Below are positions 54,165 to 62,393 of a DNA stretch of 64,000 nt, piece by piece; position 1 is the stretch's first letter, and every line of letters starts with the position of its first letter. Position numbers and translations under genes: made by a program. The DNA is from an uncultured Lentisphaeria bacterium (lineage in GTDB: Bacteria; Verrucomicrobiota; Lentisphaeria; Victivallales; Victivallaceae): the NCBI GenBank assembly GCA_949298075.1, contig CASFVA010000025.1, positions 26,063 through 90,062 of the forward strand, given 5' to 3'. The notes beneath the pieces were generated by a model. That model worked only from the letters and a program-made list of their open reading frames with translations. It was not told the origin of the DNA and ran no database searches.

Positions 54165-54548
54165 TTATTTGACCGCAGTACCGGAAGCGGTGCCGTAGTT
54201 GTAATAGAAAATGAAACCGGTGGAGGACACGTTGGTCACCAAATCGAGCGTTTTGGAGGCTCCGGCCGCCTTGGCTTCGCGAGTCACGACCTCGGACAGG
54301 GCCGACGGGCTGACTGTATCTTCCAAAAGGGTCGGTACGCCGTAGTTGCTCGTGGAGCCGGTGATGAGAGGAATCCACAGCAGATAAAGTCCATGGGTGG
54401 TCGCTGAAATGTGTTTGACCGGGGTTCCGGAATTAACCACTTTCTGGCCATTAAAATCATCAACCGACGCAGACTGAACCGAGGAGCACCCGGCCAGCGC
54501 GACCGCTGCGATCGCCGCACAAAGCAGCGCCGTGATTTTTTTCAACAT
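54165..54548 (-). CDS. Small lipoprotein, first of a tandem pair
   Basis: 127-residue predicted lipoprotein with a clean signal, lipobox L-A-G-C and Cys21. The mature part begins SSVQSASVDDFNGQKVVNSG and contains TPVKHISATTHGLYLLWIPL, ITGSTSNYG and EDTVSPSAL. The C-terminus FIFYYNYGTASG is aromatic. It matches the next gene at NG-K---SG-P--H--A---G-YL---PL-TG and at the DTV block, so the two arose by duplication. Function is unknown. A near-consensus promoter (54626-54653) suggests high expression. Confidence 0.75.
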   Translation of the reverse strand: MLKKITALLCAAIAAVALAGCSSVQSASVDDFNGQKVVNSGTPVKHISATTHGLYLLWIPLITGSTSNYGVPTLLEDTVSPSALSEVVTREAKAAGASKTLDLVTNVSSTGFIFYYNYGTASGTAVK

Positions 54549-54625
54549 CTTTCATCCCTCTCTTTCCGCCGGGTTCCCGGCAACATTGTGTGTTTGACCG
54601 GCTGCGCCGATCCGCCATGATTTCT

Positions 54626-54653
54626 AAAATAGCCTGTTAAACGATTTTGTCAA
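54626..54653 (-). promoter_or_regulatory. Strong sigma70-like promoter of the lipoprotein pair
   Basis: Minus strand TTGACA (54648-54653), 16-bp spacer, TATTTT (54626-54631), with a leader of about 70 nt. Confidence 0.7.
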
Positions 54654-54755
54654 GAAAAAAACAAACTTTTCAGCGAATTTATAGCGAAAAATCACTGCAG
54701 CATGTATATTATTTATATCAGAAAAACTCCATAACTGCCAACAGGGGATTGCAGG

Positions 54756-55748
54756 GTGAAAATAACGGTTTTAAGCGATGGCGCCTGGGGTACTGCGCTG
54801 GCCACGGTTTTGCTGGACAACGGGCACGAAGTAACTCTCTGGGGAGCCTTCCCTGATTATCTTGAGACTATGCGCAACAACCGGGAAAACATCCGGTTTC
54901 TGCCCGGAGTGCGGCTGCCGGAGGCATTGCGGATCGAGGATGATATCCGCGTGGCTGCCGGGGCTGCCGATCTGGTGGTGCTGGCGACTCCGACTCAGTT
55001 CCTGCGGGGGGTATTGGAAAAATTTGCGCCGGTTTTCGATTCCCGCCGCCAGATTCTGGTCAACGTGGCCAAGGGCATTGAAGTGGGCAGCTGGCTGCGG
55101 GTAAGTCAGATTACCCGGGCGATGCTGGGGGAATCGCGTTATGTTGCGTTGTCGGGCCCCAGCCACGCCGAAGAGGTGGCGCGGCGGGTTCCAACCCTGG
55201 TGGTGGCCGCCAGCGCCGATGCCGAGGCGGCGGCAACGGTCCAGAAATGTTTTATGAACGAGGTGTTCCGGGTTTATACGGCTTCAGATGTGGTGGGGGT
55301 TGAACTGGGCGGTGCCCTGAAAAACGTCATTGCGGTTGCCGCCGGAATTGCCGACGGTATGGAACTCGGTGACAATCCCAAGGCGGCGCTGTTGACCCGT
55401 GGCATTTCCGAAATGGGGCGACTGGGAGAGGCCCTGGGAGGTTCGGCCCGGACCTTCAGCGGATTGAGCGGCATTGGGGATTTGATTGTTACCTGCTCCA
55501 GCCGGCACAGCCGCAACCGCCATGTCGGTGAAGAACTGGGGCGGGGACGCCGTCTTTCCGGAATACTAGAGGCAATGGGGATGGTGGTGGCAGAGGGGGT
55601 AACCACTGCCAGGGGTGCCAAACATCTGGCGGAACAAGTCGGGGTGGAAACTCCCATCATCAATGAAGTGCACCGCATTTTGTTTAAAGACAAGGAACCG
55701 CGGCGGGCCATTGTTGATTTGATGACCAGGGATCCCCGGGCGGAATAA
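54756..55748 (+). CDS. gpsA: NAD(P)-dependent glycerol-3-phosphate dehydrogenase
   Basis: Makes sn-glycerol 3-phosphate for phospholipids from dihydroxyacetone phosphate, 330 residues. Rossmann start MKITVLSDGAWGTALA, then NVAKGIE, ALSGPSHAEEVARRVPT, GVELGGALKNVIAVAAG with the catalytic Lys, FSGLSGIGDLIVTCSS and SRNRHVGEELGRG are conserved. An oddity is SDGAWG where most GpsA proteins read GAGSWG; the first glycine is Ser. The start is GTG with AGGGGA upstream. A TATATT box lies at 54705-54710 without a clear -35. Confidence 0.95.
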   Translation: MKITVLSDGAWGTALATVLLDNGHEVTLWGAFPDYLETMRNNRENIRFLPGVRLPEALRIEDDIRVAAGAADLVVLATPTQFLRGVLEKFAPVFDSRRQILVNVAKGIEVGSWLRVSQITRAMLGESRYVALSGPSHAEEVARRVPTLVVAASADAEAAATVQKCFMNEVFRVYTASDVVGVELGGALKNVIAVAAGIADGMELGDNPKAALLTRGISEMGRLGEALGGSARTFSGLSGIGDLIVTCSSRHSRNRHVGEELGRGRRLSGILEAMGMVVAEGVTTARGAKHLAEQVGVETPIINEVHRILFKDKEPRRAIVDLMTRDPRAE

Positions 55749-55774
55749 ATCCGGTCCTGGACGGCGGAAGTCTC

Positions 55775-55803
55775 TTGAAAAAGACGCCCCCGCGGAGTAT
55801 TTT
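55775..55803 (+). promoter_or_regulatory. Sigma70-like promoter of yebC-pgi-rsmE
   Basis: TTGAAA (55775-55780), 17-bp spacer, TATTTT (55798-55803), about 40 nt before the yebC ATG. Confidence 0.65.
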
Positions 55804-55850
55804 ATATGATTACACAATGAGATTGCAAAACACACAGGAGACCAGAGATT

Positions 55851-56606
55851 ATGTCCGGACACAGCAAATGGGCCAACATCAAACATAAGAAAGATGCCGC
55901 CGACAAAGTACGCGGAAAAGCGTTTTCCCGCATTGGCAAAGAAATTATGGTCGCTGCCAAAAATGGCGGCGGCGATCCCAACTCCAATCCGCGTCTGCGC
56001 TCGGCCCTGACTGCCGCCAAGGCGGTCAATATGCCCAATGCCAACATTGAGCGGGCCATCAAAAAGGGATGCGGCGAACTGGGCGATGTTGTGTTCGAGG
56101 AGGTGGTTTATGAAGGTTATGCCGCGGGCGGTGTGGCCGTAATTGTCGACTGCCTGACGGACAACCGCAACCGGTCAATAAGTGATGTCCGGCTGGTGTT
56201 TGATCGCAACGGCGGCAATTTGGCCGGAGCCGGAGCGGTGGGGCGCATGTTCCAGCGGCAGGCGCACTTTGTGATTTCCGGCGAATGGGCTGACGAGGAA
56301 AAGCTCATGGACATTGTGCTTGATGCCGGCGCCAACGACCTGAGCGTTGAAGACGGTGTAGCGGAAATCTGGGGTGATCCCGACAGTTTTGAGCAGTTGG
56401 CCAAAGTCCTTGAAGAGCACTCTATTGCGCCTGACGAGGCGGAAATCACCCGCAAGCCGGACATGACGGTAACTCTGACTGATCCCAAGATCGCGGCCCA
56501 GGTGTTGCGGCTGATCGACCGCATGGAGGAGCTTGACGACGTGCAGTCTGTGACTGCGAATTATGAAATCGACGATTCAATTGCTGATCAGATTGAGGAA
56601 GAGTAG
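55851..56606 (+). CDS. YebC/PmpR family protein (TACO1-like)
   Basis: 251-residue cytoplasmic protein of the YebC family, described both as a transcriptional regulator and as a factor relieving ribosome stalling. The N-terminus MSGHSKWANIKHKKDAADK, with GKAFSRIGKEIMVAAKNGGG, is diagnostic. YEGYAAGGVAVIVDCLTDNRNR and the acidic C-terminal domain ending VTANYEIDDSIADQIEEE complete it. GGAG precedes the ATG. pgi begins 12 bp after the stop, so it heads a four-gene string. Confidence 0.95.
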   Translation: MSGHSKWANIKHKKDAADKVRGKAFSRIGKEIMVAAKNGGGDPNSNPRLRSALTAAKAVNMPNANIERAIKKGCGELGDVVFEEVVYEGYAAGGVAVIVDCLTDNRNRSISDVRLVFDRNGGNLAGAGAVGRMFQRQAHFVISGEWADEEKLMDIVLDAGANDLSVEDGVAEIWGDPDSFEQLAKVLEEHSIAPDEAEITRKPDMTVTLTDPKIAAQVLRLIDRMEELDDVQSVTANYEIDDSIADQIEEE

Positions 56607-56618
56607 GGAGCGGCGGTC

Positions 56619-58190
56619 ATGAACGAGTGGGTTGAACGTTCTCAGAAGTATACGCTGACCGACGCAGCCAGCGGTTTTTCGATTTCGTTTGCCGGCATGC
56701 ATTTTTCGGATGCCGACTTGGCTGCAATGCAGCCCCGTTTTGAGCGGGCCGCGCGGGAGATGATCCGGCTGGAGTCGGGTGAAATCAAAAATCCCGATGA
56801 AAACCGCAAGGTAACTCATTTTTCCGACCGGATTGCCTATCCCCGGACCGGTTTGTTTGGCGAGGTTGAAAAATTTGCCGCCGGAATTCGTTCCGAAGAA
56901 ATTAAGGGCGGCACCGGGAAGAGTTTTGAAGCGGTAGTCGTCAACGGCATTGGCGGTTCGGCTCTCGGTCCCCAGCTTATGCAGTTTGCAATCAACGGTC
57001 CCTATTGGAACGAGTTGAGCCGGGCGCGGCGCGGCGGAAACCTCAAAATCTATTTTCTGGACAATACTGACAGTTCCGGATTCGCCGATCTGCTGGAGGT
57101 CATGGATCCTGAGCGCACCCTGCATTTGGTGATTTCCAAATCAGGTGGTACTCAGGAAACCAGGAACAACATGATCGCCATGGAGAATTTCTACGCTTCG
57201 CGTGGTTTGAATTTTTCCGATTACGCGGCGGCGATCACCATGAAGGACAGTCAGCTGCACTGCCACGCGGTCGAAAACCGCTGGCTGGCGGTGTTGGAAA
57301 TGGCCGAATCCATTGGCGGGCGGACCAGTGAAACCAGCATTGTCGGACATGTGCCGGCGGCGCTGACCGGAATTGACTTCGCGGAGTTTCTGCGCGGAGC
57401 CTGCGCTATGGACGAGTGGACCAGAGAGAGTGATTACCGGCGCAATCCGGCTTATATGCTGGCGGCAATGTGGTATATTGCCGGTTCAGGACGCGGGGAT
57501 CGGAATATGGTCATTGTTCCATACAGCGATCGCCTGATATTGATGTCCCGTTATTTGCAGCAGCTGGTCATGGAGAGCCTCGGCAAAGAGTTGGATCTGG
57601 ATGGCCGAGTGGTGCATCAGGGCATCAACGTTTTCGGCAACAAGGGCGGGACTGACGCCCATGCCTTCATCCAGCAGCTCAATGACGGCCGGAACGACTT
57701 CTTTGCCACTTTCATCGAGGTGCTTAAGGATGCTCGTCAGGTACCCGTTACTCCGGACGTGTCGATGGGAGACTACCTGCATGGGTTTCTGGAAGGACTC
57801 AGCGCCGCCTTGCGTGGCAAGGGGCGGGAGTTTATTGCCATCCGCATTCCGGAGCTTACAGTGTACCAGCTTGGTCAGTTGATTGCGCTCTACGAGCGTG
57901 CGGTGGCGGTATATGCGGAGTTTATCAACATCAACGCCTTCCATCAGCCGGGAGTACAGGCCTACAAGCTGGCGGCCAAGTCGGTGCTGGCGCTTGCCGG
58001 GCGAGTGCGCAACGCTCTTGCCGGAATGGCCGGAAAACGTCTTGATGCCGCCGAACTGGCTGCGGCTGCCGGCGAGAGCGAAGCCGAGGTTGAGATCGGC
58101 GGTCTGCTGGATAAAATGGCTCTGAATTCTGACCGGGTCGAACGGAGTTTTGACCCCGGGAAAAACCGGTGGATTTATTCCATAAAGTGA
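56619..58190 (+). CDS. pgi: Glucose-6-phosphate isomerase
   Basis: Interconverts glucose 6-phosphate and fructose 6-phosphate, 523 residues. The sugar-phosphate motifs VVNGIGGSALGPQLM and VISKSGGTQETRNNM are clear. The catalytic Glu/His region is present in ESLGKELDLDGRVVHQGINVFGNKG (the Glu in MESLGKE), with NAFHQPGVQAYK holding the C-terminal Lys. It resembles the group of about 500-residue enzymes seen in PVC and cyanobacteria rather than the E. coli type; that grouping is my impression. rsmE overlaps its end by 22 bp. Confidence 0.94.
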   Translation: MNEWVERSQKYTLTDAASGFSISFAGMHFSDADLAAMQPRFERAAREMIRLESGEIKNPDENRKVTHFSDRIAYPRTGLFGEVEKFAAGIRSEEIKGGTGKSFEAVVVNGIGGSALGPQLMQFAINGPYWNELSRARRGGNLKIYFLDNTDSSGFADLLEVMDPERTLHLVISKSGGTQETRNNMIAMENFYASRGLNFSDYAAAITMKDSQLHCHAVENRWLAVLEMAESIGGRTSETSIVGHVPAALTGIDFAEFLRGACAMDEWTRESDYRRNPAYMLAAMWYIAGSGRGDRNMVIVPYSDRLILMSRYLQQLVMESLGKELDLDGRVVHQGINVFGNKGGTDAHAFIQQLNDGRNDFFATFIEVLKDARQVPVTPDVSMGDYLHGFLEGLSAALRGKGREFIAIRIPELTVYQLGQLIALYERAVAVYAEFININAFHQPGVQAYKLAAKSVLALAGRVRNALAGMAGKRLDAAELAAAAGESEAEVEIGGLLDKMALNSDRVERSFDPGKNRWIYSIK

Positions 58191-58906
58191 ACTTTCTGCT
58201 TTTGGACTCCGCTGATTTCCTGGCGCCTGACCGGGCCGTGATCACCGGCCGCCGGCTGCGGCAGCTGATTGACACAATCCGGGCGGAACCGGGTAAATTG
58301 TGTAAAGCCGGAGTGCGGGGAGGGGATTTGGGCTCCGCTGAAGTGGTGTCAATTGACGCTGCGGCGGCGGAGTTGCGTTTTATTCCCGAACGGCGGCCGC
58401 CGCCGCCGTTGCCGCTGATTCTGGTCGCTGCGCTGCCGCGTCCCCAGACCTTTGACAAGGTCTTGCATGTTACTGCCGCCATGGGGGTGAAACGCATTTT
58501 TTTCATCAACTCATTTAAAGTTGAAAAAAGCTACTGGCAGGCTTCGCGTCTGGCTCCTGAAGCGGTGGAGGCTGAATTGGCGCTGGCAATGGAACAATGC
58601 GGGGATACGATTTTTCCTGAAATTGAATTTCGGCCGCGTTTTCGACCATTTGTTGAAGATGAACTACCGGAATTGCTTCGGAACCGGCGGGGGTTTTACG
58701 GCAATCCGGCCGCGCCGTTTCCGGTTCCCCATGGCGCAGTCACTGCCGAAAAACCGGCGGTGTTGGCAGTGGGCCCCGAGGGGGGATTTACCGATTATGA
58801 AAATTCCCGGCTTGAGGCTGCCGGGATGACCGGCATTTCCCTCGGCTGCCGGGTATTGCGTACCGAGTTCGCCGTGGCTGCTCTGCTGGCCAGGCTGGGA
58901 ATGTAA
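58169..58906 (+). CDS. rsmE: 16S rRNA (uracil-1498-N3)-methyltransferase RsmE
   Basis: 245-residue SPOUT-class methyltransferase modifying U1498 of 16S rRNA. The N-terminal PUA-like domain (VITGRRLRQLIDTIRAEPG) is followed by the knot domain with LAVGPEGGFTDYE and ISLGCRVLRTEFAV, the SAM-binding trefoil knot motifs. The start is GTG 58169 inside pgi; a second GTG at 58187 is also possible, and neither has a strong SD, in keeping with coupling to pgi. The next gene starts 10 bp downstream. Confidence 0.92.
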   Translation: MDLFHKVNFLLLDSADFLAPDRAVITGRRLRQLIDTIRAEPGKLCKAGVRGGDLGSAEVVSIDAAAAELRFIPERRPPPPLPLILVAALPRPQTFDKVLHVTAAMGVKRIFFINSFKVEKSYWQASRLAPEAVEAELALAMEQCGDTIFPEIEFRPRFRPFVEDELPELLRNRRGFYGNPAAPFPVPHGAVTAEKPAVLAVGPEGGFTDYENSRLEAAGMTGISLGCRVLRTEFAVAALLARLGM

Positions 58907-58916
58907 GCTGACGGTT

Positions 58917-59552
58917 ATGGCAAATTACCGGGTACATACCTTGGCCGGCGCCGTCCTGGGCGGCATTGCCGCAGTTGTGCTGGCTTTAAAAGGGGTGATC
59001 AATGTGCCGCAGGGCGCAGTGACGGTGTTTCTGAGCATGGTTGGTGCGATGCTGCCTGATCTGGACAGTGCCACATCGCGGCCGAGGCGGATTTTGCTCG
59101 GCGTAGTGGGCGTTGCGGTGCCGGTTCTGCTTTGCAGTCGCACCCAGCAACGTTATTCGCCCGAGTCCTTGCTCTGTTTGATGCTGCTCCTTTACTTGTT
59201 CATTCAATATCCGGTGGCGTGGATTTTCGGAGCATTGACCAGACATCGCGGCAATTTTCACAGTATCCCGACCGCGTTGATTGCCGGAGAGACGGTGTGG
59301 TTGCTGTTTTTCCGGACCGCCCCAACCGCGCGTCTGATTTTTGCTCTGGCCATAATCGTCGGGGCATTATCCCATTTACTGTTGGATGAAATATATTCCG
59401 GCGCCGGCGCCGCCGGCCGGCTGGATTTTAACTACCGGCAGGGACGGGTATTGCGCCTGACCGGAACCAGCTGGTTTTACACCGGGCTGCTTTATGCTGT
59501 TGCCGCAATTCTGGCTGCACTCGGAATGACTGGGGCAGCTGCGCTCTTGTGA
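58917..59552 (+). CDS. YdjM-like membrane-bound metal-dependent hydrolase
   Basis: 211-residue inner-membrane protein with four or five helices. The family's polar motifs are present: RVHTLAGAVLGG at the N-terminus, GAMLPDLDS, LTRHRGNFHSIP and LSHLLLDEIYSG, with the His/Asp residues proposed to bind metal. It belongs to the LexA-linked YdjM group (membrane-bound hydrolase domain); the substrate is unknown. It is the last gene of the yebC-pgi-rsmE string and convergent with the helicase. Confidence 0.82.
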   Translation: MANYRVHTLAGAVLGGIAAVVLALKGVINVPQGAVTVFLSMVGAMLPDLDSATSRPRRILLGVVGVAVPVLLCSRTQQRYSPESLLCLMLLLYLFIQYPVAWIFGALTRHRGNFHSIPTALIAGETVWLLFFRTAPTARLIFALAIIVGALSHLLLDEIYSGAGAAGRLDFNYRQGRVLRLTGTSWFYTGLLYAVAAILAALGMTGAAALL

Positions 59553-59591
59553 AAAGGCGGAACCGGCGCGGCGGCAAACCGGTTACTTTTC
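59551..59591. terminator. Possible bidirectional terminator
   Basis: GAAAAG / CTTTTC flanks AACCGG (59561-59566) / CCGGTT (59579-59584), interrupted by GCGG on one side and A on the other. It lies at the convergent stops of the YdjM-like and helicase genes. A/T tracts at both ends suit either direction. Confidence 0.35.
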
Positions 59592-61625
59592 GGAATTGAG
59601 AATCTTGAAAATGTTTTCGAAGGCCTGTCTCATTTCGTCAGCAGATGCCGGTTGCAGCAGCTGCTCCCTTTCACAATGCTCAGCTACCCGGTCGTCAAGC
59701 AAGTTCAAAAAAGGTGACGGTGCGGCGGGACGGGAAATTCCCCTGGCCATTCTCACTTTGGCCCGCAGCAGATAAAGTTCCTGTTTGGCCCGGGTTATGG
59801 CCACATAGAAAAGGCGGCGCTCTTCATCCGCTGCTCCTTCCTCAATCGCCCGTTCATGGGGAAAGATGCCGCGTTCAAGCGCGATGACGAACACGACCGG
59901 AAACTCCAGCCCCTTGGCGGCGTGAATGGTGGAAAGCGTCACCTGATCAGTTCCGGCATTTTCTTCGTCAACCCGTTCACTTTCTTCAAGCAGGGAAAAA
60001 CTTTCCAGATAATCAGTCAGAGTGACCGGTTTCCCCTGGTTGCGCTCAAATTGTGCCACTGCCGAAATGAATTCATCGACATTGTCCCGGCGCTTCAGGG
60101 CGTCAGAAATATCTTTGTAAATGCGTTGGAGTCCATCTATGTAGCCTACGTTTTTCAGGAAGTCTGCAATTTTGACCGCCAGGTCACCGGGGGCGGCAAA
60201 ACGGCGTGACGCCGCATCGCAGGCGGCGAGCAGACTTCGGGCACCGGAAGCTCCGGCCTTGGACAATGTGTTCTGAAACGATTCGTCGCGCAGCGATTCA
60301 GTCATGGATGCGAAATTGGTGCTCCGGCGCCGCTTCAGTTCTTCAATCGCCTTGGCTCCGAGGCCGCGCGGCGGCGAGGCCAGTACCCTGAGCAGGCTCT
60401 GATCGTCCTGGGGGTTGGCAATAATTCGCAGATATGCCACTGCGTCCTTGATTTCACGGCGCTGATAGAATTGCTGGCCGCCGTAAACCCGGTAGGGAAC
60501 TCCCGTCGTCCGCAAAGACTGTTCCAGTTGACGTGACAGCTGGTTGGAGCGGTAAAGAATTGCAAAGTCGCTGTACGAATAATGTTTTTCATGCCGGAGC
60601 TGTTCAATGAAGTCCGCAACGAAACCGGCTTCGCTCTCGCCGTCGGGCAGGGCGAGCAAACGGGGAGGTTCACCTTCGGCAAGCTTGCTCCACAATTTTT
60701 TGATATGGCGGCGCCCCGTCTCGCCTCCGCCGATGGCGGCGTTTGCGGCAGCCAGAATCCGGCTGGTTGAACGGTAGTTCTGCTCCAGTTTAACCACTTT
60801 GGCGCCTGGAAAAAGTTCCGGAAAATCCAGAATATTCCCGATATCGGCGCCGCGCCAGGAGTAGATGCTCTGGTCGTCATCCCCGACTACGCACAGATTA
60901 CGCGACTCTCCGGCCAGCATTTTGACAAGAGTGAACTGGGCGGCATTGGTATCCTGATATTCATCCACCATGAGATAGCGGTAGCGGGCCCGACAATGCT
61001 CAAGTGCTTCCGGATGTTCTTTGAATACGCGCCAGGTCAGCATCAGCATGTCGTCAAAATCAACCATATTCTGCATTTCCAGCAGATGCTGGTATTCATC
61101 GTAAATCCTGGCGGCAGTCGCTTCAAAGGTGCTGTCGGCCGACTGAATTGCAGCATTGGGAGTTATCAAGCGGTTTTTCCAGCGTCCCATCATGCCGAAC
61201 GCCTCTTTGATGGGAAAGCCTTCATGGTTGCAACCCAGCATCCCGGCCGCCTGTTTATATATGCCAAGCTGGTCGGACTCGTCGGCGATGGTGAAATTCG
61301 GCAAATAACCGAGCCGGCGGATTTCCCGTCTGAGCAGCCGGCCGCAGAAACTGTGAAAAGTGCCCAGGGTGACCTCGGCGGCGGCCGCCGGCGTCACCAG
61401 TCTGGCGAGGCGTTCACGCATTTCCCGGGCGGCCTTGTTGGTGAAGGTCATGCCGAGAATGGAGGCTCCCGGGATTCCGGCGCTCAGCATATACGCGATC
61501 CGGTAAGTTATGACCCGGGTTTTACCGGTGCCGGCGCCCGCCAAAACCAGAACCGGACCATCAATTGTGGCGACGGCCTCGGCCTGTTCAGGATTGAGCT
61601 GCCGGAGAATCTCAGCACAGGTCAT
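59583..61625 (-). CDS. UvrD/Rep/PcrA-type superfamily I DNA helicase
   Basis: 3'-5' helicase of 680 residues. Motif I is LVLAGAGTGKTRVI, Ia TFTNKAAREMRERL, II LMVDEYQDTN, III VVGDDDQSIYSWRGA, IV LEQNYRST, V TIHAAKGLEFPVVFV and VI EERRLFYVAITRAKQEL. All are intact. It is shorter than UvrD/PcrA (about 720) and closer to Rep in length; no C-terminal RNA-polymerase-binding tail is seen. ATG 61625 overlaps the stop of purO (ATGA). The further upstream in-frame ATG at 61643 lies deeper inside purO. The exact subfamily is open. Confidence 0.93.
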   Translation of the reverse strand: MTCAEILRQLNPEQAEAVATIDGPVLVLAGAGTGKTRVITYRIAYMLSAGIPGASILGMTFTNKAAREMRERLARLVTPAAAAEVTLGTFHSFCGRLLRREIRRLGYLPNFTIADESDQLGIYKQAAGMLGCNHEGFPIKEAFGMMGRWKNRLITPNAAIQSADSTFEATAARIYDEYQHLLEMQNMVDFDDMLMLTWRVFKEHPEALEHCRARYRYLMVDEYQDTNAAQFTLVKMLAGESRNLCVVGDDDQSIYSWRGADIGNILDFPELFPGAKVVKLEQNYRSTSRILAAANAAIGGGETGRRHIKKLWSKLAEGEPPRLLALPDGESEAGFVADFIEQLRHEKHYSYSDFAILYRSNQLSRQLEQSLRTTGVPYRVYGGQQFYQRREIKDAVAYLRIIANPQDDQSLLRVLASPPRGLGAKAIEELKRRRSTNFASMTESLRDESFQNTLSKAGASGARSLLAACDAASRRFAAPGDLAVKIADFLKNVGYIDGLQRIYKDISDALKRRDNVDEFISAVAQFERNQGKPVTLTDYLESFSLLEESERVDEENAGTDQVTLSTIHAAKGLEFPVVFVIALERGIFPHERAIEEGAADEERRLFYVAITRAKQELYLLRAKVRMARGISRPAAPSPFLNLLDDRVAEHCEREQLLQPASADEMRQAFENIFKILNSEK

Positions 61626-62257
61626 TGGAGGGTCACCGCACACTCGAAGCCATCGGTTCCGGCCAGAGCCGCGACGCTGGTAACCGGATTGGAAAATTCG
61701 GAAAAAACTCCGCCGTCGACAACATACTGCGCGGCATCTGCGGCGGTTTCCGCGTCAAAACCGGCATCGTGGTTTTCGTCACAGGGACGATTTTTTTCGT
61801 AGGTCGAAACATATTGGACTTCGCCGGGACGGAGCTGAAATTCCCGCACCAGCACCGCATCCTTGCGAATGATCCCGAGGAACCCAGCCGGACGACGGCT
61901 GCTGACCGCTGCGACAATGCGTGGCGTATCCAGGGAGTCTTTCTCATAATCAAGGGCAAGCAGACCAAGAGCAATGGCATCGCGTGGTGGAATTCCCATG
62001 GCAATTTTTTCCACGATGGGGTCGGTCTGTGATCCGTTGGTGGCCACGGCCCATTCGCCGGCGAAGCGCAGGCAGTTATAACTGATGTATGGATTTTTGG
62101 CCAGGTCGCCCTCGGCTCCGGGACGCGGAACAATGGCAACGCTGCCGGAGTTGATGACCGCACGGCGATTGGGGAAGGAGCGCGATGAAACCCGATACAT
62201 GGCGGCCGCCCGGCCGGTCCTGGTCATTCCGATGGCAACGATACGTCCGATATACAT
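61622..62257 (-). CDS. purO: IMP cyclohydrolase, archaeal PurO type
   Basis: 211-residue enzyme of the PF07826 family, which closes FAICAR to IMP, the last step of purine synthesis. Most bacteria use the C-terminal part of PurH instead. The PurO pattern is clear: MYIGRIVAIG, YRVSSRSFPNRRAV, KNPYISYNCLRFAG, ATNGSQTDPIVEKI, ALDYEKDSLDTPRI and VQYVSTYEKN. GGGAG lies before ATG 62257; the frame extends to 62314 but without an SD. Its stop overlaps the helicase ATG. With purC at the other end of the window it belongs to de novo purine synthesis. Confidence 0.88.
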   Translation of the reverse strand: MYIGRIVAIGMTRTGRAAAMYRVSSRSFPNRRAVINSGSVAIVPRPGAEGDLAKNPYISYNCLRFAGEWAVATNGSQTDPIVEKIAMGIPPRDAIALGLLALDYEKDSLDTPRIVAAVSSRRPAGFLGIIRKDAVLVREFQLRPGEVQYVSTYEKNRPCDENHDAGFDAETAADAAQYVVDGGVFSEFSNPVTSVAALAGTDGFECAVTLQ

Positions 62258-62340
62258 GATGATTCTCCCTGTCCGATTGATTTTTGAATGGCTATCGTTA
62301 TAAAATGCCTCCATTTGACGCTGAAATCAAGTTGAAAAGC

Positions 62341-62377
62341 AAAAAAATCCGCCTCGGAGCTTTGCTCCGGGCGGATT
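62341..62377 (-). terminator. Terminator after the Gfo/Idh/MocA gene
   Basis: Minus strand AATCCGCC-GGAGC paired with GCTCC-GGCGGATT across an AAA loop (one small internal loop), followed by a T-run (seven A on the plus strand at 62341-62347). Confidence 0.88.
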
Positions 62378-62393
62378 GGGGTGCGCCGGACTT

